DNA of 64,000 bases from Cycas panzhihuaensis (GCA_023213395.1 CM041465.1:68579741-68643740), one strand, 5' to 3'. Shown: positions 12,454-24,783, numbered from the stretch's first letter. A program made the numbers and translations. The notes: generated from the letters alone by a model not told the origin.

Positions 12454-14762
12454 TCAATTAGTTGGAGATGGAGGCCCTAAGGCTGAGTTGCCTTTGGAAC
12501 TATTCAAACTTCATCCTTTGAAGTGTTTTGGTGAAGATATTGGCCACTTGATCTACTATGAGGTAGTACTCCAGTTGAATTGTGTAGTTGTGAACTAATT
12601 CTCTAATCTTATAGACTTTTGTACTTATATATTTGGTACAATCATAAAATATAAGATTTTTAGCCATTTGGATTGTAGATTAATTATCCACACATAGGCT
12701 AGTAGAACTTGTTTGGGTGACATTTAATTTATTCAATAATTTTCTAAGCCATATCACCTGCTTTCTTGTATCAGAAGTAGTAATATATTCAACTTTGGCA
12801 TTTAAGTCTACAACTATTTTCTGTCATTTAGATCTCCATAATATTGGTGTTATTCCAAGAAATGTAATATACCTAGATGTGGATCTTCATGTGTCTTTAT
12901 CTTTGGCAAAGTTTAAGTCTGTGTATGCATAAATTTTGAATTCTATGTTAGGTTTATACAATAAACCATATTTATTAGTCATCTTCAAATATCTCAACAC
13001 TCATACTATAGCTTACTAGTTATTCTACTTAGGATTTATCATGAATCTTATAAGAATACTAACAGAGTATGCAATATCTGGCCTTGTGTTAATAGTATAG
13101 ATGAGACTACCTACAAGTTACCTATAGAGTATTGGGCCTATCTCCCTAGTTTTACCACCAAATGAGAGTTTAATATTAGGTTCCATAGGTGTAGCCACTA
13201 GTTGAGCATCTTCTAACTAAAACTTTGTCAAAAGATCATTGATATATTTTTCTTGGGAGAGAAAGATTTTGCCATTATTTTTAAGTTACTTTAATTTCCA
13301 AGTAATATTTCATCAACCTGAGGTCAGACAATTCAAAAGTTTTAGCAAGGTCATTTTTTAGCTAGTTGATTACCTATTCATTATTCACCATTATTAGCAT
13401 ATCATTCACAAAGATTAAAAGGTAAGTGACTTTATCATTTTAGCACTTAATAAATAGTATTATATCAATATCTTAATAGTTACAAACCTCATATCCAAGT
13501 TGTCTCATTCTTTAAGATAACTTGGTAATCCAAGAACGAGGGGCTTGTTTTAGGTTATACAAGGACTTTCTAAACTTAAAAACCTTATGCTCATGACCAA
13601 CAATCTCATATCCTTCTAGCTAAGCTATGTAAATTTCTTCTTTAAGGTGTCCATTGAGAAATGTGGTCTTAACATTGAGCTGGTAGAGTTTTCAACCTTA
13701 TTGAGTAGCTAAGGCTATAAGAGTTCTAATTATAGGACACTTAGTTGTAGGAGCAAAGATTTCAATGTAGTTGATGCCTTCCCTTTGTGTGAATCCTTTT
13801 GCTACCAACCTTGCCTTATGTTTTTCTTAGATGCCATCTGATCTATACTTATTTTTTAACATCTATTTATTCTAAACTACCTTTCTTCTAAATGGTAGAT
13901 CGACAAGCTCCCATATAGCATTCTTGATAAGAGATTGGTACTCTTCATTCATAGCATTTCTCCAAGATATATGCTTTACAACTTCTTAGTCTGTTAGAGG
14001 CTCTTCATTGAGAGAAAGGTGTAGTTCTATTAGTTTAAACTCAATAGAAAGTGATTCGTGCATCCTTACTCTATAGGCACTTCTAGTACCAATTTTGCCT
14101 ACCTCATCTGGTCACATGTCCTTTTGTAGCTAGTAGGCTTTATGAAAATCTTAAATTGGGAATGAGGTTTTTATTTTTATAACTCTTGGTCCTCATTTTG
14201 ATCCTAAAAAAGATCATGTGAAATGTTTGGCATAGAGGAAGTTGACAATGTTAGAGGAGATGGGTCAGCCACTGATGTTGGAGAAGGTGGTCCTTCTACT
14301 ATGGCTTTGCCTTTGTTAACTTGGTTGTTCTCAAATGATAGTGCTAGATGTACACACATCAGCTAGAAGTCATAGCTTATATCCCCTAGGGTTCTATTTT
14401 TATATTCTAAGATTTTAAGCAACTGTTGAGTATCTTCCTCTCTAAATTTTAGAATCTAGACATCAAATTTAGTAGCATTATTAAATCGATACGAAGGCAT
14501 CATGGATTCAAGTCTGAGCAATTGATCTTTAGTCTTTGTAAAGATAACATCTCTAGTGATGATGATTTTATGCTATGAAGGTAGAAAAACATTAGACTCA
14601 TTTTTGTCTCTAAGGTATCTGACAAAGGTACCTTTGAGGGATCTATCCTGGAACTTATTTTTGCGTTCCTCCAAAATGTGAGCATAATAAGTAGAGCAAA
14701 AAAATTTAAAGTGGGAGATAGAGAGGGTTTGTCCATACCATATTTCATGTGGAGAGGGGTTG
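12454..14762 (-). pseudogene. Copia P pol, RNase H to IN (unit 1)
   Basis: Minus-strand polyprotein remnant of P. The stop codon is at 12454-12456. RNase H lies near 12500-12830 (VEYI-T-S, then SLCVDN, then a VANIFTK tail), RT near 13000-13900 (an FVDD-type core near 13400, then the L-QAPR-W block near 13520-13560), then the RT-IN linker with EEPL and the C-terminal integrase (LNPSPHEIWYGQT near 14730). It is interrupted at 14768 by copia S and resumes at 22399. Frameshifts and stops are frequent. It is about 89 percent identical by eye to unit 2 in a 216-base sample (12717-12932 against 35675-35890). Confidence 0.85.
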
Positions 14763-14767
14763 AGCTT
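14763..14767. repeat. Target-site duplication of copia S, left
   Basis: AGCTT, repeated at 22394-22398. The empty site in unit 2 (near 37746) has it once, which proves that S inserted after the duplication. Confidence 0.92.
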
Positions 14768-15205
14768 TGATGGAAATGGGTACATGAACAACATCACAGG
14801 ATCACAGAATTAACAACATCACAGGAAACATTTGATATTGAACATGCACACAGATTTGACAGGTGGAAAACCCCTTATGGGGAAGAAAAACCACATCCTA
14901 AATTCTAGTTTTATTAATAAAAAATACTAAACAAAAACCATGTGGTGAAACCACCTACAGACCAAACCAGCCTTTGAAAAGGCATGAAGACAGCCCTCCT
15001 AGATTCCTAGAACATGCTCCAGGAATTTAGCAGATTAAATACTAAGGAGGCTCGTTGAAATGCAGTTTCGTAATTTCAACGACCTTCCACAAATTTGATT
15101 AAATAAACCTAAGTTAAAAACTTTACAATGACTTAAATTATATTTTAGACACGTGACATAAATAATTACATTAAAATACATAAGTTTGCATTATACAATC
15201 TAACA
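14768..15205 (-). repeat. 3' LTR of copia S
   Basis: 438 bases. On the minus strand it begins TGTTAGATTG and ends TTTCCATCA. It contains a hairpin with a perfect 10-base stem at 15052-15082, an AATAAA-type signal on the sense strand near 14910-14920, and the GGAAAACCCC/GGGGAAGAAAAACC late-LTR motif, complete here and shortened by 10 bases in the other LTR. Confidence 0.93.
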
Positions 15206-15214
15206 TCCCCTTTG
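15206..15214 (-). promoter_or_regulatory. Polypurine tract of copia S
   Basis: Minus strand CAAAGGGGA directly before the 3' LTR. A second purine run, CAAAGGGGGA, lies about 50 bases upstream near 15263, right at the end of the coding frame, and could be an additional tract. Confidence 0.75.
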
Positions 15215-15253
15215 AATGTAAACTTTTGTACTAGAGAGAAAAGAAGATCTTCA

Positions 15254-18200
15254 TCACGATAATCCCCCTTTGATGGAGACTTCTTTTATCTCTAATAAAT
15301 CTCTGAGATGTAAATACTTCACTTCAGTTAGAGACTTTGTAAGTATATCAGCAATCTATAAATCTGTTGGACAATAAGATAAACAAATAATATTATCAGT
15401 AACTAGATTACGTATAAAATGCTGATGTAATTCTATATGTTTAGTTCTAAAATGTGAAACAAGATTAGTAGCAATAGAAATTGCATCTTGATTATCAACT
15501 TTAATTTCAATTGAAGAGTTTAGAGTCAGACCAATTTCATTGAGTAGAGATTTTAGCCAAAGTGCTTCTTTACCAGCTTCGACTAATGCTCGATATTCAG
15601 CTTCAGTTGTTGATAACTCCAGTGCCTGCATTTTTTTGCTTGACCAGGTAATAGGTAAGGAATCAATAAAAAATACATAACCGGAAGTAGATTTACGATC
15701 ATTTGAATCACCTGCTTAATCGGAATCAGTATATCCAGTTAATGTTAATGGTTTATTATAAAAGTTATAAGTTAAACCATGAAACACGGTATTCTTTAGA
15801 TAACGTAAGATTTGTTTGGCTACTTTCTAGTGAGATTCATGTGGTTGTTGCATGTATCTAGAGCATAAAGCAACAGCATAAGAAATGTCAGGGCGAGTGT
15901 GTGTAAGATAAATTAGACTACTAATAAGTTATCTATAAAGAGTTGGATCACATAACGGAGTTGAACAATCAGTAGTTAGTTTAACTCCTGATTGTAAAGG
16001 ATTGGTTACAAGTTTAGCATTTTCCATGTTAAACCTCTGAAGTAAATCGAGAATATACTTAGGTTAGGATAGTGATATATTTGATTGATTTTGATAAATT
16101 TGTAAACCTAAAAAATAATGTAATAGTCCTAAATCTGTCATTTCAAATTTGTTCATTAAGGTTGATTTGAGATGATGAATATTATGGGTTGATGATCTAG
16201 TGATAATAATGTCATCAACATAAAGAATTAGAATAGTAAGATTTTCATCTTCACGTTTAAAATAAAGATTTAGATCACTAATACATCTAGTGTATCCAAT
16301 GTGGATTAAGTAATCATCAACTTTGGTATACCAAGCTCGAGGAGCTTGTTTTAAACCATAAATAGATTTTTTAAGTTTACAAACTAAATTAGGATTTTCA
16401 ATGAATCCAGGTGGTTGTGACATGTAGATCTCTTCTTCGAGATCACTATTCAAGAAAGCACTTTTAACATCCATTTGGTGGATTTTCCAACTAAATTTGG
16501 CTGCAAGAGCAATGATTATCTTGATTATATTCATCTTTGCAACAAGAGCAAAGGTTTCATTATAGTCAATGCCATCTATTTGGAAAAATCCTTTAGCAAC
16601 AAGACGAGCTTTATATTTTTCCACTGCGCCTATTGAATTATATTTAGTTCTATAAACCCATTTACAGTCGACTACATTTTTTCTGGGTGGAAGTGGAACA
16701 AGATCTCAGGTAGAATTTTTTATTAAGGTAGCAAATTTGGTCTGCATAGCATCTTGCCAAATAGGATTGTTGCTGGCTTGTTTAAAAGTTTTGGGATCAT
16801 TATTTTCTATTATTTTTGCTATTAAAGCAAAATTTGCATGAAGTTTTTATGCACGTGTGTGCCTAGTATCAGTAGGATTACCTACATTAGATCCAGCATC
16901 AGCAAGCATTTTGGTTGCCCAAATTGGTTGCTTGTGAGTAACTGAATCTGAGGTTGTAGGTTGATTCGATGTGCTAGGTTGAAGAGAAGGATCTGTATCA
17001 ACTGGTTATGATAAAGTCCAATTTTAGACTTGAGTTGATAAAGAATCTATGATTTCTGAGTCAACTTATTTTTCAGAATCGTCAACCAAATGAGTGTTGG
17101 TTAATAAGTCTTCAACAGGAAGTTCTATATAAGTAGATGTTGAAGTAGATCCTTCTTCATCAAATACTACATCATGCAAAATAGAAATATTATGCGTGAC
17201 TGGATCTAAAAGTCTATATGCTTTACTCTCTTCGTTATAGCCAACGAAGATGTGTTTTTTACTTTTTTTATCTAACTTTTTACATTTTTTGTGAGGACTA
17301 TGTCCCCACACGATACTACCGAAGATTCGTAAGTGTTGAACAGATGGTTTCCTTCTAGACTATTTTTGTTCTAGAGTGACATTTTGTAAACTTTTACTGG
17401 GTAAATGGTTTAATAAGTAATTAGAGCAGTTAATTGCTTCTGCCCATAGTTTTAGATTGAGATTCTTTGCATGTAACATGCAACGAGTCATTTTAACAAG
17501 AGTACAGTTTTTGCATTCCGTAACATCGTTTTGTTGAGGCGTATATGCAATTGAATATTGGAATTTGATTCCATTTGATCTACAGAGAGAGATGAAATTT
17601 TTACTTAAATATTCCTTAGTATTATCAGATCGGAATATTTTGATTCTTGAATTGGATTGATTTTCCACTAATATTTTATATTCAATGAAAATGTCGAACA
17701 CTTGACTGCATGTTTTGAGCATATAAACCCAACATTTTCTTGAATAATCATCAATGAATGTAATGAAATAATGAGATCCTGAATATGATGGAATATGAAA
17801 GGATCCACATATATCATAGTGGACAAGTTCTAGTGGAGTAGTTGCTTGGAATTAAGTTTTGTGTAGAAATGGATCCATGTGTTATTTGCCCGTCACACAG
17901 GCTTCACAAACACCATAAATAGTGTTTAATGGTGGTAAACCATGGACCATTTCATGCTTAATTAAATATTACAATTTTCCATAGCTAGTATGGCCAAAGT
18001 TTGCTGACGGAGTCAGATTTAGCAATGAAAGTACTAAATGATTTTGATTTATTATTTTGAAAACTAGTCATGCTATAGAGACCAGACATGATCAACAGGT
18101 CTTGAAGCAATATGTTTGAATTTGTGTAATGGATCTTTAATGATAAATTTAGTTTTCCAGAATTCAACAACAAGGTCTTTCTGGCAAATTTGATATACTG

Positions 18201-19485
18201 AGAGGAGGTTTGGTAACAAACCAGGTACATAAAAAATATCCTTGATTGAACCATCATTCATGGTAACGTCACCAGATCCTTTTACTTTGAGTTGATTACC
18301 ACTACCGAACGAAATCTCTTCTTCAGAGTTCATTTCGAATTGATAGGTGGATAAGTTTTCCTGGTGTCCAGTCATATGATGAGACACACTAGAGTCAAGG
18401 ATCCATTGTGGTGGTTGATTAGAAAGAGCAACAAATGCAGAAGTTGTTGCTGCCAAGGAACGATTATGAAATTGACGATTTTGTGATCGTGATTATGAGT
18501 TCGATTGGAAATGAGATTGAGAATGGAATTGCAGTTTATTTTGCAATCCCTTGGAAGCTTTCCATGCTTCCGAGGCTATTATACTTCTACAGATATCAAT
18601 AGTATGGCCTCTTTTATGACAGTAGGCATAACTAGAGTTCTGAGAAGAAGATGTATTGTTTTTGTTAGAAATGTATTGTTTGGAAGTATTCTGGTTTTTA
18701 GTTGGACTAGAATATTTAACATTATTGTGAGTATTAGATGATGAACCTCGATGAGGTTTCTAGAATTTTTAATTGTTATTATGAAAGTTGTTATTCTGTT
18801 GTTTGTTTTTAAATTGTAGCTTAGTTTTAGAAAACAAACCCTGTGAGCGATCTTTTATTGCACGTGTTCTGATTAACATTGTTTGATGTTTAATCAGCTG
18901 ATTGAATGTGATGGGTGGATTGCCAGCTTGTTATCTGGCAGCTTGGTAAAGATTGAAGTGTTTTGGTAATTTATTAACTGCAAGACGTACGAGCGTGTCA
19001 TCGTCTTTAACATGTGTAGTTATTTTTTCTATATCACCTTCTTTGGTTTTTGATTTAATACAATTATCTAAATCTTTATTAATTGATTAAATTTTTGTTA
19101 AGAAATCCTCAACATTTGTAAAGTCATCAAAGGTAAGATTATATAATTACTCTTCTAGGATAGCTACTTAATGTGTATCAACCTTATCATATTTTTCTTC
19201 CAAGGTTTTCCAGACAGTGGCTAAGTCATCTTTTTCAGAAAGTTGCCGACTGATTTCTGGTGAAAGAGAATTTAATATGGTGCCTAATGCGGCATCTGAG
19301 TTCATCAGATATACCATAAGATTCGCAGTAGCATCGGGTTTTAGTTTTTGAAATTCGCATGTTACATATCGCCATACTTTTTGCTATTTAAGCTGATGGG
19401 ATATGCGATTCCTCCAGTCGGTATAGTTTGAGCCGGTTAACACTAGAATTGGAACATAGGTAACTGTCCCTGGCATTAATGCCAT
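15254..19485 (-). pseudogene. Copia S gag-pol polyprotein
   Basis: The frame starts at an ATG at 19485 (MALMPGTVTYVP) and ends at a TGA at 15254-15256, about 1,410 codons, normal for a plant copia. In order: Gag with SNYTDW and MVYLMNSDAALGTIL; zinc knuckle near 18600-18650 whose first Cys is Tyr; protease D-S-G read as DSS at 18388-18396; GAG-preIN; integrase (RSDN, then TPQQNDVTE near 17530); RT 16064-16624 with intact YVDD and LKQAPRAWY; RNase H 15356-15631 with STTEAEYRAL and KVDNQDA. There are only scattered stops, for example after SLS near 16066, several explained by CAA or CAG changed to TAA or TAG. It is the best preserved coding region of the window, but not functional as read. Confidence 0.92.
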
Positions 19486-20234
19486 ATTGGGAGTGTTGAG
19501 GTGTATTTGAAGATTAAAAAATTATGGAGGTGACTTGAAAATTAATTACCTAATGAAAAATACTAATCTTTACAAAGACATCTTCATTAATTAATTTTAA
19601 GATTAAAAAATCATATGTTTTTAAACAGAAATAAACAACAATTAAGCAGTTATTTTTTTAAAAAGTTTTCTTTAAAAAATAATCCCTCTTAAGAAAAATC
19701 CCTTTAGAAAAAATAAATTGTCCCCCTTAAAAAATAAGAATTCTCTATTTAAAAAAATTAACAACTTTCTTAATAAAGTAAGTGATTTTAAAAAACTAGA
19801 TATTTTGTTTCCCTTTTTATAAACAAAAGTGTATAATGTTTAGTATTAAGTTTGAATCTTATAGATTAAGTGTTGAAAGAAAATTAAAAGATGTAATGGT
19901 AAAGGATTAATTAGATTTACTTAGGATTTGATATATTTTTAAAAAAATGGTTAAATTTACTCGTTAAAATGTATTGAAGAATAATAATAAGGTTTATATA
20001 AACCTTATAAGAAGCAAACTTAAGAGCATAGGATTTTGTAAACAACGTTTATATTAAAACAAAGGGGGTATTTGAGTTATTTTAACAAAGTATTATAGGA
20101 GGGGTTTTAAAGTTTGTTAAAATTAAAAAAAATTAAGGGAAGGGAAAGTCAAAATATAATGTGGAGGGGGGGAGACAAAATTATTAATAAGGGAGGGACT
20201 TTTAAATCATGATGTTAAATTTGAGGGGGGGAAA

Positions 20235-20730
20235 CTTTGATTTACATCAAAGTATTAGGTTTAAAGAAAAAAGGTTTACTACTTTGATTCATATGAATCA
20301 AAAGGAATTGAAAGGTAATTATAAAAATTAAGAAATAGGAATTGAAGTGAAAGTATTAGGTTATAATAATTAACATCAAAGTTTGATTAATAATAAAAGG
20401 TTTAGGAAGGGGGGATAACTTTGATTAGAATCAAAGTATAAGATTTTAAAAAAATAGAGATTGATTAAACAAAAAAGGCAAAGGGATAACTAAGGTTTAG
20501 AAAAGGGGAGATTTATTTCAATCAAAATAATTTTGGGTTAACGAGACAAACTTTGATTTTAGATCAAGTTATTAAAAATGAGGGCGGGGGGCGGGGGCGT
20601 TGATTCAATTGAATCAAAAAATAAAAGGTATTTTTATAAAGTTAAAGGGGGAGTTTTGATTCGATTGAATCAAAGAATAAAAAATATTTTTATAAAGTTA
20701 AGGGGGGGTTTTGAATCGATTGAATCAAAA
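20235..20730. repeat. Palindrome array in the copia S leader
   Basis: At least seven inverted repeats built on the same word: 20235-20252 (7-base arms), 20283-20302 (perfect 20-base palindrome), 20419-20436 (8-base arms), 20551-20566 (weaker), 20600-20617 (perfect 18-base palindrome), 20655-20674 and 20710-20729 (arms around GATT, the last with one mismatch). A reverse-order copy is at 20375-20387. The last three also sit in a direct repeat of about 56 bases with G5 to G7 runs between them. Confidence 0.85.
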
Positions 20731-20982
20731 AATTAAAGGGTATTATAAAGTTAAGGGGGAAAGATTTAATTCAATAAAAAATAAAGGATATTATGTATTA
20801 AGGTTAAAAAGGGTTTTGATTTATTAAAATTTAAAAAAAAAATTAAAAAATAAAATAAAAAAGAGCTCAGACCCGACGAGATTATAAAGCATAAAATAGA
20901 AAGTGAATTAGTTTTTGGGGTGTGGGGGGGAATAGGTAGAAACCCTACCTCATTTCCTCGCTATGGCAGCGGCAAACTCTCC

Positions 20983-21222
20983 TTGCTTACAGGTCTGTGA
21001 CGAAGGCATGAGGATGACGGCGAGCTTTCCTTGCTAGTAGGACTGCAACGTAGGCATGAGGATGACAGCTACCTTTCCTTGCTTGCAGGTCTACGACATA
21101 GGCATGAGGATGATGGCTACTTTTCCTTGCTTGCAGGTCTGCAACATAGGCATGAGGACGATAGCTATTTTTCCTTGCTTGCAGGTCTACGACATAGGCA
21201 TGAGGACGATGGCTACCTTTCC
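20983..21222. repeat. 48-bp minisatellite, five copies
   Basis: Five tandem copies of a 48-base unit beginning TTGCTTGCAGGTCT and containing GGCATGAGGA, followed by a partial copy. Because 48 is a multiple of three, the plus strand stays open and reads a 16-residue repeat containing HRHEDDGY. It lies in the non-coding leader of minus-strand copia S. Confidence 0.93.
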
Positions 21223-21539
21223 TTGCTTGTCGTTCCAGGAAATCTTTGTTATCTTGAAGTTCAGGGCTCCAACCTCGGCTCCAAACCCCAGCTCTCAGAA
21301 ATCCCCATATCTCAAGTCCAATGCCTCAGAATGGCTCCCTGTCATTGCAACTTGGTATGGCATCCCAGACAGAGATTTTCTTCTTAATGGCTTATTATTT
21401 TTTTCTTCACACAGCGTTGTATTTGACCCTAGTTAAGGTTTCTTCACAAGAACAACCTTTGTTGTTGGCAGTTTTAGAGCGGGATACTGCATTTAAGACT
21501 AGTTAGGATTTCTACAGTAAGAATGACCTTTGTTGATGG

Positions 21540-21815
21540 TTTTTGTGTACAGCTCTGCCTTAATGGCAGTTTTTTAAATACGGCTTTGCCTTAATGGTAG
21601 TTTAAGTATAGGTTTTTATGTAAATAAATAAAAAATAGTTCTGATAGTTTCTATGTAAAAGACTGATATGTAGAAAAAGTTCTACCTTAATGGCAGTTTT
21701 GTGTAAAGGACTGCTGAATGAAAAAAAAAATTACCTTAATGGGAGTTTTATGTAAAGGGCTGTTGAATGAAAAAAACGGTTTCTACCTTAATGGCAGTTT
21801 TTATTTAAAAAGACA
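21540..21815. repeat. Degenerate ~50-bp tandem repeat
   Basis: The phrase CCTTAATGGCAGTTTT recurs near 21553, 21586, 21685, 21734 and 21786, followed in the later copies by GTAAAGGRCTG and TGAATGAAAA. Spacing of the last three is 49-52 bases. It lies close to the primer-binding site in the S leader. Confidence 0.75.
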
Positions 21816-21953
21816 TTGCTTGGTTTTGAATGAATGATCACTATGACCAAAAAAAAATAAATTGGTTTTGTTGTAAAATAAATAAATAAATAAATAAAAA
21901 TGTATTGGATGGTTAATGCATTAATGCAAAAAATAAAAGAACATGCATAATGA

Positions 21954-21965
21954 GCTCTAATACCA
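21954..21965 (-). promoter_or_regulatory. Primer-binding site of copia S
   Basis: Minus strand TGGTATTAGAGC abuts the LTR end CCATCA with no spacer. It differs in one base from the initiator-tRNA-Met complement. Confidence 0.88.
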
Positions 21966-22393
21966 TGATGGAAATGGGTACATGAATAACATCATAGGAT
22001 CACAGAGTTAACAACATCATAGGAAACATTTGATATTGAACATGCACACAGATTTGACAGCCTTCTGGGGAAGAAAAACCACCTCCTAAATTCTAGTTTT
22101 ATTAATAAAAAATACTGAACAAAAACCATGTGGTAAAACCACCTACAGACCAAACCAGCCTTTAAAAAGGCATGAAGACAGCCCTCCTAGATTCCTGGAA
22201 CATGCTCTAGGAATTTAGGAGATTAAATACTAAGGAGGTTCGTTGAAATGCAGTTTTACAATTTCAACGACCTTCCACAAATTTGATTAAATAAACCTAA
22301 GTTAAAAACTTTACAATGACTTAAATTATATTTTAGACATGTGACATAAATAATTATATTAAAATACATAAGTTTGCATTATACAATCTAACA
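21966..22393 (-). repeat. 5' LTR of copia S
   Basis: 428 bases, begins TGTTAGATTG and ends TTTCCATCA on the minus strand. Relative to the other LTR, 10 bases are missing in the GGAAAACCCC motif. The hairpin at 22240-22270 keeps a perfect 10-base stem although its loop differs from the other LTR. A TATTTAA string near 22222 (minus strand) could be the core promoter. Confidence 0.93.
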
Positions 22394-22398
22394 AGCTT
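22394..22398. repeat. Target-site duplication of copia S, right
   Basis: AGCTT, matching 14763-14767. Confidence 0.92.
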
Positions 22399-23052
22399 GG
22401 AGGGACTAACAATGTTGATGTAATACATAATAGTCCAAATAGCCTCATCCCAAAGATAGACAAGGATGTTCTTATATACTAGCATAGAATAAGCCATGTT
22501 CATGATGGTCCTGTTTATTCACTTAACAACTCTATTTTGTTAGGGTGTACCTACAATAGTGGTTTGATATTTGATCCCATAGTGGTATAGGTATAATTCA
22601 AACTCATTAGAGGTGTACTTACCACAATTGTCAGTCCTTAGTATTTTGATCTTGAATTTATATTTATTTTCCATGCAGGCCATGAAAGCTTAAAACATGG
22701 AAAAAGCTTCATCTCTCTTTAAAAGAAAAGCAACCTATACTTTCTTGGTAAAATCATCAATGAAAGTAATCAGTATCACTTTTGTTTAAGAGAAGGGATG
22801 GGCATAGGAACACATATAACTAAGTATACAAGCCGTAAAGGTTGACTAGATTTCTACTGTCTATGAGGAAAGGGTTATCTTTGAGATTTGACAATGATAT
22901 ATGCTTCACATTTAAAGGGCTTAGAGGAGAGCCTAGACATACCAGGAAAAGTGACATGTAGTTCTCTTAAACGATCAATTTTGATATGGCCTATACGAGC
23001 ATGCCATAGGGCCTCTTGGGATAACTTTTAAGGAATCAAGGTTGTTGTAAAA
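22399..23052 (-). pseudogene. Copia P integrase to GAG-preIN (unit 1)
   Basis: Continuation of copia P upstream of the S insertion, matching 37751-38405 in unit 2. The integrase signature PQQNG-E is decayed near 22535, and the preIN stretch lies near 22820-23030. The sequence ends abruptly at about 23052, where it joins Q gag sequence; P protease and gag are missing from this copy because the duplication boundary falls inside P. Confidence 0.82.
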
Positions 23053-23066
23053 GTAGATTTAGAATT
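23046..23066. other. Junction between duplicated units 1 and 2
   Basis: Left of the junction the sequence follows copia P (as at 38388-38402). Right of it the sequence follows copia Q gag (as at about 172 onward). Two or three bases between are unassigned. There is no target duplication or LTR end at the seam, so this looks like a recombination junction rather than an insertion. Confidence 0.75.
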
Positions 23067-23785
23067 ATAATTATTTTGTTGATTATTTTAATTTCTTAAT
23101 TTATTTTATGGCTAGGTTTTAGAGAAAAGAGCCTAAGAAGAATATTTAATTCTTTTTATTTGAACTAACATAAACTAGTATTCAACCAGTTGATTTATAA
23201 GCTAATCAAATGAAATAGGGGGGTGTCCACACTATTGTCTAATAATTTTATATTGATTGACAGACTTTGAAAGTTTATTGATAGTAAGACAAATAAGTGT
23301 ATTATTATCATTTGCATGGGATATAATTACAGTTTTATCACCTTACTTAATTATTTTAATAAAGTTTCCTAGATCTATATTTATGAGTTAAAGATTACAT
23401 AAAGACTCCTTAACTCTAAAAAAATCTTCACATTTTAGGTCATTTATTTTTTGCTCAAGCATTACAATTTCAGTAGTGTCTATTTTACCATACTTTGTCT
23501 TTAATTGCACCTAGACAATGACAAGTTCATCTAAATCAATGAACTACTTACAAATACCTAGTAAGAGAGAGGTTAAGATGGTGCCCAGGGCTCTATCACA
23601 ATTCATTAAATAGACCATGTAGGCATGTGAAATTGTATCTAAAGGTTTTGCAAACTCCCCTATCATGTACCAGCATAACTTTTGTTATTTAAGCTAGTCA
23701 GTTACTTCAACTTTCCAGTTAGTATAATTTGAGTTATTAGAACTGGAATTTAGGTAGAGGGGGTGGTCCTAGATATAAAAGTCAT
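23053..23785 (-). pseudogene. Copia Q gag fragment (unit 2)
   Basis: Second copy of the Q Gag N-terminal part, better preserved than 172-845. On the minus strand it reads SNYTNWKVEV, then HAYMVYLMNCDRALGTIL, then VMLEQKINDLKCED. In-frame TAG and TAA codons occur, several where a Gln is likely. It is truncated at the unit junction, without zinc knuckle or pol. Confidence 0.78.
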
Positions 23786-24783
23786 TTTAGAAAAAGAAAT
23801 ATGTATATATGAAGATAACCTGAGATAATTTATAGATCCTTTATAATTCAAAAAAATAAAAAGATAAGGTGTATAACTAAATAACATTTTAAATTAAGAT
23901 AATTGTTATATTAAGCCATAAATATAAAATATAAGGGAATAAATATTATCATAATAATTTTATTAAGATAATATAAGATTAAATTAATAAAGATACAATG
24001 ATATTTTACAAATTAATTGTGTAATTTGAAAAAGAAATTAGGGGCAGAGGGGGTTGTCCCTTTTAATCAATTTTATTTATTGTATTATATTTATAAGGAT
24101 AAATATTAAAGATTAAATTAAATTGATAAGAATATTTCATAAATTATAAACTTATTTATAAATAAATAAAATCATAATAATAACTACATCAATGTTAATT
24201 ATTTAAGTAAATTTGTTTAAAAGAGAGAGGTATAATAATGCTATTAAGTCATAAATTTAATAATTAATTATCAAAGTATCAAATTAAATTAAAATTGTTA
24301 AGGAAATATAAATAAAATTGATAATAAAAGCTATGTACCTATACTTACCATGGCTGCAATCTACTTTGTTGAGTTTGGACGAAGATTTACCCCTTAAAAC
24401 ATCTTTAAAAATGCTTAAATGACTAGTCCAAATAAAGGTCTCTACGATAAGAATCCAACACAACTTTCAATTTTGAATTTGGACTCTAAATGGTCAAGTT
24501 ATTACCAAAATTGTATAAATTACTCCTTAACAAGATGGAAGAGGTCGAAAAATAAGGGGTTAAGCTCCTTTTACATAAAGACTAAGGTCATATGAATGTT
24601 CAAAAGACTCAAGGACTAAGGACAAGGGGGCTACAGACCCAAAATTAAAATAAATAGAATCTAATTCTTTTTGCAATTATAAAAAAGAATAAACTAAATT
24701 ACATAATAGGTTACATCCATAAAAATATAAAAATAAATAATCATATGAAATGTTTGGCCCTAAAAACTTAGGGTTTCAACACA

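Larger units (their letters stand above)
19486..21953 (-). other. Copia S leader, 2.5 kb, repeat-rich
   Basis: Non-coding region between primer-binding site and gag, unusually long for a copia leader. From gag outward it holds an AT-rich part (19490-20150), a part with G runs and a series of TTTGATT/AATCAAA palindromes (20235-20730), a 48-base minisatellite (20983-21222) and a degenerate repeat of about 50 bases (about 21540-21815). Plus-strand open frames at 21031-21436 arise from the minisatellite and lie antisense to the element, so I do not call them genes. Confidence 0.8.
14768..22393 (-). mobile_element. Copia S, complete 7.6-kb element
   Basis: A full-length Ty1/copia retrotransposon on the minus strand with two LTRs (14768-15205 and 21966-22393), a 5-base target duplication (AGCTT), primer-binding site, polypurine tract, long leader and one gag-pol frame. 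Its LTRs differ by a 10-base indel and about 18 substitutions that I could count, nearly all transitions, so it is the youngest LTR element here. It is nested in the integrase of copia P in unit 1. It is related to copia Q by Gag and by LTR motifs. Confidence 0.95.

Noticed and set aside
21031-21436. 118- and 126-codon plus-strand frames as a new gene
   Set aside because: They derive from the 48-base minisatellite inside the leader of minus-strand copia S. No promoter or homology is seen; kept only as a check item.
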